A stretch of 64,000 nt of DNA. Source: MED-G105 sp039819085 (GTDB taxonomy: Bacteria > Pseudomonadota > Alphaproteobacteria > Caulobacterales > Parvularculaceae). How positions within the stretch are numbered: position 1 is the first letter of the stretch; each line of letters starts with the position of its first letter. Position numbers and translations under genes: made by a program. The notes below the pieces were generated by a model. The model was given only the letters and a program-made list of their open reading frames with translations. It was not told where the DNA came from and ran no database searches. Shown piece by piece: positions 7,606 to 15,460 of the stretch. The stretch is from NCBI GenBank assembly GCA_039819085.1, contig JBCBSQ010000010.1, forward strand, positions 1-64,000, in the 5' to 3' direction.

Positions 7606-10578
7606 ATGTCTGACGCCTCCCCGGCCACCGACCGGGACTACAAAGACACGCTGTTTCTGCCGGAGACGGAGTTTCCGATGCGCGCCGGCCTGCCGAAGCG
7701 TGAGCCGCAATTGCTCGCGCGCTGGGCGGAGGAGAAGCTTTACGAGCAACTTCGCGCCGACGGGAAGGGCCGACCGCCCTTCGTCCTGCACGACGGCCCG
7801 CCTTACGCAAATGGCCACATCCATATGGGCACGGCGCTCACCAAGATCCTGAAGGACATGATCGTCCGCTCCCGTCAGATGACGGGCAAGGACGCCAACT
7901 TCGTGCCGGGGTGGGATTGCCATGGGCTTCCCATTGAATGGAAAGTCGAAGAGGAGTTCCGCGCCAAGGGCCGCGCCAAGCGCGACGTGCCGCCGTCGGA
8001 GTTTCGCGCGCGGTGCCGGGAATACGCTCAAGGCTGGCTTGACGTTCAGCGTGAGGAGTTTCGCCGGCTCGGTGGCGAGGGCGCGTGGGACGATCCCTAT
8101 TCGACGATGGATTTCGCCTCGGAAGCGACGATCGCCGCGGAGCTCTTGAAGTTCCGCGACCTCGGGCTTTTGTATCGCGGCTCGAAGCCGGTGATGTGGA
8201 GCCCGGTGGAGCAAACGGCTCTCGCGGAAGCGGAGATCGAGTATCACGATCATCAGTCCACGACGATCTGGGTGAAGTTTCCTGTCGCCGCGATCGACGA
8301 TGTGTCAGCCGACGCGCTCGGCCGCAACGATGGCGGGATGTCTCGCGACGACTTCCGGTCGTTTGTCGGCGGCGCGTCGGTGGTCATCTGGACGACGACG
8401 CCCTGGACGATCCCCGGCAACCGAGCGATCTGCTACGGACCCGGACTATCCTACGGCCTCTTCGAGGTCGCCAAGATGAAAGAGGGGCTCGACTTCGAGC
8501 CCTGGTCGAAACCCGGTGACAGGCTGATCGTCGCTGATGCGCTCGCTGAGTCCGTGCGCGAGGCGGGCCTTATCGACGCCTGGGTGCGGCTCGGCGACGT
8601 TCCGGCCGACCATCTGAATGGCGTTGCGTGCCGCCATCCGCTCGACGGCCTGCAGGGCGGCTATGATTTCGATATCCCGCTGCTCGCCGGCGATCATGTG
8701 ACCGACGAGGCGGGCACTGGCTTCGTCCACACGGCGCCTGGCCACGGACAGGAGGACTTCGAGGCGTGGATCGCTCATGGGCGGTCCATGGCTGACATTC
8801 CGCATACGGTTGACGAATTCGGCGCCTATACGAAGGAAGCGCCGGGTTTTGAAGGCCGCAAGGTGCTCGTCATTGAGGGCAAGAAGAAGGGCAAGGACGG
8901 CGACGCGAACAAGGCCGTGATCGACGCGCTCATCGAAAAAGGCGCGCTCCTCGCCCGCGGGCGGCTGAAGCACTCATATCCCCATTCCTGGCGGTCGAAG
9001 GCGCCGGTCATTTTCCGCAATACGCCGCAATGGTTCATCGCGCTTGATCAGCCAACGGCGAATGGCGAGACGTTGCGTGAGAACGCGCTCGCGGCCATCG
9101 AGGCGACTGAATTCACGCCGCCGCAGGGGCGAAATCGCCTGCGCTCGATGGTCGAAGGGCGCCCCGATTGGCTGATTTCGCGCCAACGCGCCTGGGGCGT
9201 GCCGCTGACATTATTCGTGCACAAAGAAACCAGTGATATCCTTCGGGATGCAGAGGTTGATGCGCGCATCCTCGCCGCCATCAAGGAGCGCGGCGCGGAC
9301 GCGTGGTTCGATACGCCTGCGGAGGAATTCCTTGGGGCGGCGCATGACGCAGCCGCCTATGAGCGAATCACGGATATTCTCGACGTCTGGTTCGATTCAG
9401 GGACGACGCACGCGTTCGTTCTGGAGAGCCGGCCGGACCTCACCTGGCCGGCGGACGTTTACTGCGAAGGCTCCGACCAGCATCGCGGCTGGTTCCAGTC
9501 CTCGCTGCTGCACAGTTGCGGCACGCGCGGGACCGCGCCTTATCGGCGGATCATCACCAACGGCTTCGTCGTCGACGGCGAGGGGCGCAAGATGTCGAAG
9601 TCGCTCGGCAATGTCGTCGCGCCGGAAGAGATCATCAAACAGTATGGCGCGGAGATCATCCGCATCTGGGTGGCGAGCGGCGACTATACGGAGGATCCAA
9701 GGGTCGGCAAGGAAATCATCGACTCCGCTGTCGACGCCTATCGCAAGCTGCGCAACACGGTTCGCTATCTCCTCGGCGCGCTGAATGACTATGGCGAGGC
9801 CGAAGCGGTCGATGCGGCCGACATGCCGGAGCTGGAGCGCTATATCCTGCATCGCCTCGCCATTCTCGATACGGAGGTTCGGGAGAGCTACGAGGCGTTT
9901 GATTTCAAGCGCGTCTGGCGCAAGGTCCTCGACTTCGCGGCGTTTGATTTATCGGCCTTTCATCTCGATATCCGTAAGGACACGCTCTATTGCGATGCGT
10001 CCTCGTCGATGCGCCGCCGCGCCGCGCTCACGGTCATGGCCGCTGCGTTTGATCGACTGACCGCCTGGCTTGCGCCGATCTGCGTTTTCACCATGGAGGA
10101 GGCGTGGCTGTCGCGGCATGGCGACGGCGCGTCGTCGATCCATCTTCGTCAGTTCCCTGAAACGCCCGCCTCGTGGCGCGACGATGACCTCGCGGAACGC
10201 TGGGAGCGCCTGCGCGCGGTGCGCCGCGTGGCCACCGGGGCGCTGGAGTTGGAGCGGCGCGAAAAACGCATCGGCTCTTCGAACGAGGCCGGCGTCACGG
10301 TCTATCTTGAGGCGGACGATACGCGCGCGGCCGTCGCGGGCCAGGACCTCGCCGAGCTGTTCATTACCGCTTCCTCGACGCGGCTTGGGGAAGGGGCTGC
10401 GCCGGAAGACGCTTTCCGTCTCGATGACGTTCCAGGCGTTGCGGTCGTGTGCCGCCGCGACGAAGGTGCGAAGTGCGAGCGATGCTGGCGCTACACCGGC
10501 GATGTCGGAACGATCGGCGCGCATCCATACCTTTGCGCGCGCTGCGCCGACGTTGTGGGGCGTATGACGGTCAAATGA
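7606..10578 (+). CDS. ileS: Isoleucyl-tRNA synthetase
   Basis: A 990-residue class I aminoacyl-tRNA synthetase. The HIGH-type motif HIHMG is near residue 70, the KMSKS motif is near residue 661, the editing (CP1) domain lies between them with TTTPWTIPGN, and the C-terminal zinc-binding motif (CERCW ... CARC) is near residues 955-979, as in bacterial type 1 IleRS. It charges tRNA-Ile. ATG 7606 is chosen because the family begins close to the D-Y-K-D-T-L segment. It overlaps the first possible lspA start by ATGA, the classical ileS-lspA pair. Confidence 0.97.
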   Translation: MSDASPATDRDYKDTLFLPETEFPMRAGLPKREPQLLARWAEEKLYEQLRADGKGRPPFVLHDGPPYANGHIHMGTALTKILKDMIVRSRQMTGKDANFVPGWDCHGLPIEWKVEEEFRAKGRAKRDVPPSEFRARCREYAQGWLDVQREEFRRLGGEGAWDDPYSTMDFASEATIAAELLKFRDLGLLYRGSKPVMWSPVEQTALAEAEIEYHDHQSTTIWVKFPVAAIDDVSADALGRNDGGMSRDDFRSFVGGASVVIWTTTPWTIPGNRAICYGPGLSYGLFEVAKMKEGLDFEPWSKPGDRLIVADALAESVREAGLIDAWVRLGDVPADHLNGVACRHPLDGLQGGYDFDIPLLAGDHVTDEAGTGFVHTAPGHGQEDFEAWIAHGRSMADIPHTVDEFGAYTKEAPGFEGRKVLVIEGKKKGKDGDANKAVIDALIEKGALLARGRLKHSYPHSWRSKAPVIFRNTPQWFIALDQPTANGETLRENALAAIEATEFTPPQGRNRLRSMVEGRPDWLISRQRAWGVPLTLFVHKETSDILRDAEVDARILAAIKERGADAWFDTPAEEFLGAAHDAAAYERITDILDVWFDSGTTHAFVLESRPDLTWPADVYCEGSDQHRGWFQSSLLHSCGTRGTAPYRRIITNGFVVDGEGRKMSKSLGNVVAPEEIIKQYGAEIIRIWVASGDYTEDPRVGKEIIDSAVDAYRKLRNTVRYLLGALNDYGEAEAVDAADMPELERYILHRLAILDTEVRESYEAFDFKRVWRKVLDFAAFDLSAFHLDIRKDTLYCDASSSMRRRAALTVMAAAFDRLTAWLAPICVFTMEEAWLSRHGDGASSIHLRQFPETPASWRDDDLAERWERLRAVRRVATGALELERREKRIGSSNEAGVTVYLEADDTRAAVAGQDLAELFITASSTRLGEGAAPEDAFRLDDVPGVAVVCRRDEGAKCERCWRYTGDVGTIGAHPYLCARCADVVGRMTVK

Positions 10579-10598
10579 GCGACGCAGGGGGCATTTCA

Positions 10599-11171
10599 AT
10601 GTCGAACGCGCGCGCGCGCCTCGCCGACTGGGCGCGCGCCGCCATTCGCAATCCGCTGTTCCGTTACGGCCTCGTGATTGCGCTCGCCATTGCTTTTCTT
10701 GACCAGGCGTCGAAGTACTGGGTCGTCCACATTCTTGAGCTGCCCGAGCGCCTGGGGCCATGCGCGAAAAACCCCGGCCTCACCTGCGCGCAGATCCCCT
10801 TGTCGCCGGTGTTCGATCTCACCTTCGTGCGCAATTACGGGATGAGCTTCGGGCTCCTCGCCGGCGGGCTCGCCTCGCGGCTCTTTCTCTCCATGGTCAC
10901 GATCGGGATCGTCGCGGCGCTGATCGTCTGGCTTGGCCGGCTGGACCGGCGGATCGCCGCGACGGCGGTCGGATTTATCGCCGGCGGGGCGCTCGGCAAT
11001 CTCTATGACCGGATCAGCTACGGCTACGTGGTCGATTTTCTCGACTTTTCCGGGCTTTACTTTCCGTGGGTGTTCAATGTCGCTGACGCGGCGATCAATG
11101 TCGGCGTCGCGTTCCTCTTGTTGGACGCCTGGCTGACCCGCGATGCGCCGGCGCCTCAAAATCAGGATTGA
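10599..11171 (+). CDS. lspA: Lipoprotein signal peptidase (signal peptidase II)
   Basis: An inner-membrane aspartic protease of about 190 residues with four predicted transmembrane helices. Conserved motifs are FLDQASKYW, FVRNYGMSFG, GNLYDRI (first catalytic Asp) and FNVADAAINVG (second catalytic Asp). It cleaves prolipoprotein signal peptides after lipidation, and this window encodes several such lipoproteins. AGGGGG lies just upstream of ATG 10599; an in-frame ATG at 10575 overlaps the ileS stop as ATGA and is an equally possible start giving 8 more residues. Confidence 0.95.
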   Translation: MSNARARLADWARAAIRNPLFRYGLVIALAIAFLDQASKYWVVHILELPERLGPCAKNPGLTCAQIPLSPVFDLTFVRNYGMSFGLLAGGLASRLFLSMVTIGIVAALIVWLGRLDRRIAATAVGFIAGGALGNLYDRISYGYVVDFLDFSGLYFPWVFNVADAAINVGVAFLLLDAWLTRDAPAPQNQD

Positions 11172-11260
11172 CGGCGCCTTGAATAGCCCGCCGCCCGCAT
11201 TCGGTGTATAAACTCTTTCGATCCTTATCCTGACCCGCTGCTGTCACTGGAGCTTTGCGT

Positions 11261-11842
11261 ATGTTGTCCCGACGCTCTTCGGTCGTTTTGGAAAAGAGCC
11301 CGCGCCTCGGTCTTGCGTGCCTCGCCATGCTGAGTTGTCTCGGCGGCTGCGGTTTCGGACGGGCCTTCAGCGACGGCAAGAACCCGCCGGATGAGTTTGC
11401 GGTCGTCACCAAGGCCCCGCTTGTGGTGCCGCCGGACTATTCCTTGCGCCCGCCGAAACCCGGCGAGACGCGTCCGCAAGAGCAATCCGCATCGAAGCGC
11501 GCGCAGGCCGCGCTTCTTGGCGATGTTATGGTGGAGCCGCAGAGTTTCGGCGAACAGGTCCTCGTGCAGCGCGCTGGCGGCCAATTCGCCAACGCGGACA
11601 TTCGCGGCCTTCTTGCGTCGGAAAATGGCGCGCGGGCGGAGAAAGACGGCGGCTTCGCCAATCAATTGATGTTCTGGGAGTTCTTCGGCGATGACGTTGA
11701 TGACTCAAAAGCGCCGCTGCAGGCGGAGAACCCGGAAGTGTGGTTCGCCCAGCGTGAACGCTCCATCAAGGCGGTGATCGGCGAAGAAGGTCAGGTGGAG
11801 ATTGGCGGCGGCGACGCGCTGGCCCTGCCTGGCGTGCGCTGA
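11261..11842 (+). CDS. bamF: DUF3035 lipoprotein, BamF-like
   Basis: A 193-residue lipoprotein with lipobox LGGC and a low-complexity proline-rich mature N terminus (VVPPDYSLRPPKPGE), typical of DUF3035. In alphaproteobacteria this family is reported as BamF, a subunit of the outer-membrane beta-barrel assembly complex. GGAG lies 8 nt before ATG 11261. It follows ileS-lspA by 90 nt on the same strand and precedes mutL, an order common in this class. The gene symbol rests on family membership, not on a partner seen here. Confidence 0.85.
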   Translation: MLSRRSSVVLEKSPRLGLACLAMLSCLGGCGFGRAFSDGKNPPDEFAVVTKAPLVVPPDYSLRPPKPGETRPQEQSASKRAQAALLGDVMVEPQSFGEQVLVQRAGGQFANADIRGLLASENGARAEKDGGFANQLMFWEFFGDDVDDSKAPLQAENPEVWFAQRERSIKAVIGEEGQVEIGGGDALALPGVR

Positions 11843-11898
11843 CGCCTGACGGCGGCGCGCGGCGCGCCGGCCCGGTTCGCCGACGATCATTTTCCGGG

Positions 11899-11982
11899 AG
11901 CGATTTGCCGACAGCGATTTGCCGACAGCGATTTGCCGACAGCGATTTGCCGACAGCGATTTGCCGACAGCGATTTGCCGAC
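11899..11982. repeat. Six perfect tandem copies of a 14-bp unit
   Basis: AGCGATTTGCCGAC is repeated six times without a mismatch in the 167-nt gap between bamF and mutL, ending 27 nt before the mutL start. The unit is not a multiple of three and no spacers occur, so it is neither coding nor a CRISPR. It could be a variable-number repeat or an array of binding sites in the mutL leader. Confidence 0.95.
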
Positions 11983-12009
11983 TCAGGGGCCGCGCCCGCA
12001 TAGTGGGTC

Positions 12010-13968
12010 ATGGCTTTGAGCGCTTCCACGACCGATCTTTTCGACCCCGACGGGGCCGCCTCGCTTGAGAGTACGCCGCGGGCGCGGCCGGTTTTGCGTC
12101 GATTGCCGCCGATCGCCGTCAATCAGATCGCGGCGGGCGAAGTCATCGAGCGGCCCGCCGCCGCGGTGAAGGAGCTTGTTGAAAACGCCCTCGACGCCGG
12201 CGCGCGGCGCGTCGAGGTTGAGCTTGAACGGGGCGGCAAGTCGCTCATTCGGGTGACGGACGACGGGGTCGGCATGAGCCCGGACGATATAGCCCTCGCA
12301 GTGGAGCGTCACGCCACGTCAAAGCTCGCGCCGGACGCGGACGGGGCGTACGACCTTTCCGTCATCAAGACGCTGGGGTTCCGGGGCGAGGCTTTGCCCT
12401 CCATCGGCGCCGCGGCGCGCCTCGACATTGCGTCGCGTGCGGAGGGGGCTGAAGATGCGTTCGCGTTGCCAGTCGCCGGCGGCGAGGTCGGAACGCCTCG
12501 GCCCACGAGCTTTGCGCGCGCCGGCACGCGCATTGAGGTCCGCGACCTATTCTACGCGACGCCGGCGCGGTTGAAGTTTCTGAAATCGGACCAGGCCGAG
12601 ACTGCGGCGGCGGCGGACGCCGTCAAACGGCTCGCGATGGCGCACCCGCACGTCGCTTTCGAAATGACGTCGAACGGCCGCCGTTCGTTTCGCGCGCCGG
12701 CGCAATCGCGTGATGAAGCGGGGTGGCTTGCGCGGGTCGCTTCTGTCATGGGCGCTGAGTTTGAAGCGAACGCGCTGCCATTGAATGCGGAGCGCGCCGG
12801 CGCCGGCGGGCCTATGCGCCTTAAAGGCTTCGCCGGCGTGCCGACCTTCAATCGCGGCCTGCCGGACAAGCAGTTTCTATTCGTCAACGGACGGCCGGTG
12901 CGCGACAAGCTGATCGTTGGGGCGGTGCGCGGCGCCTATGCGGATTTTCTCGCCCGGGACCGGCACCCCGCCGTCGCCCTCTTTCTTGAGCTCGATCCGC
13001 GCGACGTCGACGTCAATGTGCATCCGGCGAAGACCGAAGTGCGTTTCCGGGAGGCGGGGCTTGTCCGGGGGCTGATCATCGGCGCGCTGCGGCATGCGCT
13101 CGCTGAAGCCGGCCACCGCGCCTCTACGACGGTGAGCGATTTCGCGCTTGGCCGCATGGCGCCGGAAGGGTCCGGCGGACAGGTCAGGTCTGCGCAGCCG
13201 CGTTTGGCCCCCTTTCGCGCGCCCTCGCCGCCTGGCGGCTTTGCTGACGCGGCGGCGGCGTTCGCGCCCTCTTCGACTGCCTCTGGGGCAGTCTATGAGG
13301 CCGCCTCTGGGGACGTCGATTTCGCGCCGGGCGGGCGCATCGAAGCCGATCCCCTTGCGTCCATGGCGATCGCGCCGGGGTCGGAAGAGTTTCCTTTGGG
13401 CGCTGCGCGCGCGCAGCTCCACGCGACTTACATCGTCGCCCAGACCGATGACGGGCTTGTCATTGTCGATCAGCACGCCGCCCATGAACGGCTCGTCTAT
13501 GAAGGCATGAAAGCCGCGCTTGGCGAAGGGCGCGCGCCGAGCCAGGGTCTTCTGATCCCTGAGGTCGTGGAGCTTGATGGCCGGGACGCGGCGCGGCTTG
13601 CAGCGCGTGCGGATGAATTTGCGGAGCTTGGACTTGTTCTTGAGCCCTTTGGCGAAGACGCTGTTTTGGTGCGCGAAACGCCGGCGCTTCTGGGCGCCGT
13701 CGACGCCGGTGATCTCGTTCGTCGGCTGGCGGACGATATCGCCGCCTTCGGCGAGGGGCTTGCTCTGAAGGAGCGGCTCGAAGAAGTGTGCTCCTCCATG
13801 GCGTGCCGCGGGTCGGTCCGCGCGGGCCGGCGGATGACCGGCGATGAAATGAACGCGCTCCTGCGGCAGATGGAGGCGACGCCCCATTCCGGCCAGTGCA
13901 ATCACGGCCGACCCACCTATGTGGAGCTGAAGCTCGCTGATATTGAGAAGCTGTTCGGGCGCCGCTAG
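12010..13968 (+). CDS. mutL: DNA mismatch repair protein MutL
   Basis: A 652-residue protein. The N-terminal GHKL ATPase carries VNQIAAGEVIERPAAAVKEL, ENALDAG, DDGVGM, RHATSKL and GFRGEAL. The C-terminal dimerisation domain carries DQHAAHERLVYE, which fits the DQHAx2Ex4E endonuclease metal motif, plus ACRGSVRAG and GQCNHGRPTY. It should therefore be a nicking MutL, as expected for a lineage without MutH. A long Ala/Pro/Ser-rich linker (residues ~395-450) separates the domains. The 14-bp tandem repeats lie immediately upstream. The next gene follows after 11 nt. Confidence 0.97.
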   Translation: MALSASTTDLFDPDGAASLESTPRARPVLRRLPPIAVNQIAAGEVIERPAAAVKELVENALDAGARRVEVELERGGKSLIRVTDDGVGMSPDDIALAVERHATSKLAPDADGAYDLSVIKTLGFRGEALPSIGAAARLDIASRAEGAEDAFALPVAGGEVGTPRPTSFARAGTRIEVRDLFYATPARLKFLKSDQAETAAAADAVKRLAMAHPHVAFEMTSNGRRSFRAPAQSRDEAGWLARVASVMGAEFEANALPLNAERAGAGGPMRLKGFAGVPTFNRGLPDKQFLFVNGRPVRDKLIVGAVRGAYADFLARDRHPAVALFLELDPRDVDVNVHPAKTEVRFREAGLVRGLIIGALRHALAEAGHRASTTVSDFALGRMAPEGSGGQVRSAQPRLAPFRAPSPPGGFADAAAAFAPSSTASGAVYEAASGDVDFAPGGRIEADPLASMAIAPGSEEFPLGAARAQLHATYIVAQTDDGLVIVDQHAAHERLVYEGMKAALGEGRAPSQGLLIPEVVELDGRDAARLAARADEFAELGLVLEPFGEDAVLVRETPALLGAVDAGDLVRRLADDIAAFGEGLALKERLEEVCSSMACRGSVRAGRRMTGDEMNALLRQMEATPHSGQCNHGRPTYVELKLADIEKLFGRR

Positions 13969-13979
13969 GAGTACGCTGC

Positions 13980-14666
13980 ATGTCTGACGCGCCGACATTC
14001 ACCACCCTGAAGGACCTTGGGCACTTCGTCGACCGGGCGGATGCGGACATGCTCGCGGACGCGAAGGCGTTTTTCGAGGCCATCCGCACCCGCCATACCA
14101 TTCGCGAGTTCAAGCCGGATCCTGTGCCACGGGAGCTTATCGAGACGTGCATCGCCGCGGCGGGCCGCGCGCCTTCCGGCGCCAATCATCAGCCCTGGCA
14201 TTTCGTCGCCGTCCAGGATCCCGGTATGAAGCGCAAGATCCGTCTGGCTGCGGAGGAAGAGGAGCGCGCTTTTTACGGTGGCCGCGCCGGCGAAGAATGG
14301 CTCGACGCGCTCGCGCCAATAGGGACGGATGCGGACAAGCCATTCCTTGAGACCGCGCCGTGGCTCATCGCGGTTTTCGCGCAGCGTCGCGGCGGCCTCG
14401 CGCCCGGTGACGACCGCAAGAACTACTATGTTATGGAGAGTGTCGGGCTCGCCTGCGGCTTTCTGATCGCCGCGCTGCACAGCGCCGGGCTCGGGACGCT
14501 GACGCACACGCCAAATCCGATGTCTTTCCTGACGAAGGCGCTCGGCCGTCCGGAGACGGAGAAACCCTTTGTCCTCCTGGTCGTCGGCAAGATGGCGGAC
14601 GATGCTCGCGTCCCTGACCATGCGCTGAAGAAAAAGGCGCTCAAGGAAATCATGACGGTGGTTTGA
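13980..14666 (+). CDS. Nitroreductase-fold flavoprotein, iodotyrosine deiodinase-like
   Basis: A 228-residue cytoplasmic FMN protein of the nitroreductase superfamily: TRHTIREF for FMN phosphate binding, GRAPSGANHQPWHF, and VGLACGFLIAALHSAGLGTLTHTP. It also has the lid residues that bind the substrate zwitterion in iodotyrosine deiodinase: E95, Y99 and K120 keep the same 4- and 21-residue spacings as E157, Y161 and K182 of human IYD. A reductive dehalogenase of halotyrosines is therefore a better guess than a generic nitroreductase. It follows mutL by 11 nt with its own GGAG. No partner gene of halotyrosine metabolism is adjacent. Confidence 0.85.
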   Translation: MSDAPTFTTLKDLGHFVDRADADMLADAKAFFEAIRTRHTIREFKPDPVPRELIETCIAAAGRAPSGANHQPWHFVAVQDPGMKRKIRLAAEEEERAFYGGRAGEEWLDALAPIGTDADKPFLETAPWLIAVFAQRRGGLAPGDDRKNYYVMESVGLACGFLIAALHSAGLGTLTHTPNPMSFLTKALGRPETEKPFVLLVVGKMADDARVPDHALKKKALKEIMTVV

Positions 14667-14685
14667 AGGCATGTTCGAGGCGCTA

Positions 14686-15237
14686 TCAAGTTTTTGTAGA
14701 ACGATCGGCGGCTGGCGCGATTGAGGACTGGCGGTTTTCGCGCGCCGCGATGAATATCTTTGCGGAAAGCGCATTCGCCATGCTTAAGATCAGAAAGAAG
14801 AACAAGGCCTCAGAGGCGTCCGACAATAACCAGGTGAGGCAATAAAGTGCGACTAGTGAATTGAAATACACAGTTACGCGCCGCTTGTTGAGCACACCAT
14901 ACGAAATAAAAAACAGATGGACGACTAAAATCAAGAAGACGGATTCCCGTCTTGATTCCTGCTCTTCCGATTGGATGACGAAAAATATTCTTGTCACAAA
15001 TAAGATTATCACACAGTCAATGGCCGCGGAGAGTTTTCGATACCGCGCAGTAAGCCAGACGTAGTAGTAGTCACCGATAAAATATATCAGAATAAATAGC
15101 GCATACAGAAAGTCGGCGTTTAAAAAGCGAAATGATAAGTCAAATGTCCTCGGCACGATGCTGTACAGCATCGATCCGAGGGAGGCTGGGTACATAAGCC
15201 CTAGAACAAAATGCCTCTCGAATGATTCTTGCCGCAT
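14686..15237 (-). CDS. AT-rich hypothetical integral membrane protein
   Basis: A 183-residue protein, if started at ATG 15237, with about five to six hydrophobic segments rich in Phe, Leu, Ile and Tyr (for example FLYALFILIYFIGDYYYVW and VFLILVVHLFFISYGVL). I recognise no family. The gene is much more AT-rich than everything around it, including runs such as AAATAAAAAAC, and uses codons that its neighbours avoid. This points to recent acquisition. It stands alone, antisense to its left neighbour and 220 nt from the DUF4175 gene. An in-frame start at 15288 would add 17 charged residues and is less likely. Confidence 0.6.
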   Translation of the reverse strand: MRQESFERHFVLGLMYPASLGSMLYSIVPRTFDLSFRFLNADFLYALFILIYFIGDYYYVWLTARYRKLSAAIDCVIILFVTRIFFVIQSEEQESRRESVFLILVVHLFFISYGVLNKRRVTVYFNSLVALYCLTWLLSDASEALFFFLILSMANALSAKIFIAARENRQSSIAPAADRSTKT

Positions 15238-15460
15238 TGATCCCGTCCCACAACGGCGTGGCCGCCAATGGCGCTCATCAGGCGACAAGTTGCGCCATTC
15301 TCAGAGTCGGCCCCAACGCTTGTCGCCGCGCGAACTCTATTTGATTGGCCGCCAAGGGCAATAGGGCGTACACGTCAGATGTCGTCCGGTGTGCGCCTTG
15401 TTCGATATTCTTGCGCTTTGGATCGGTGCGTCAGCCGATCGGGAGGGGTGTTGGGGCGCG

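Noticed and set aside
6415..8253. 612-codon open frame on the minus strand opposite the repeat protein and ileS
   Set aside because: It is antisense to ileS, spans two real genes and an intergenic region, and its Arg/Ala/Pro-rich translation is what high-GC codon bias produces.
11899..11982. CRISPR array
   Set aside because: The 14-bp units are contiguous with no spacers and no cas genes are present.
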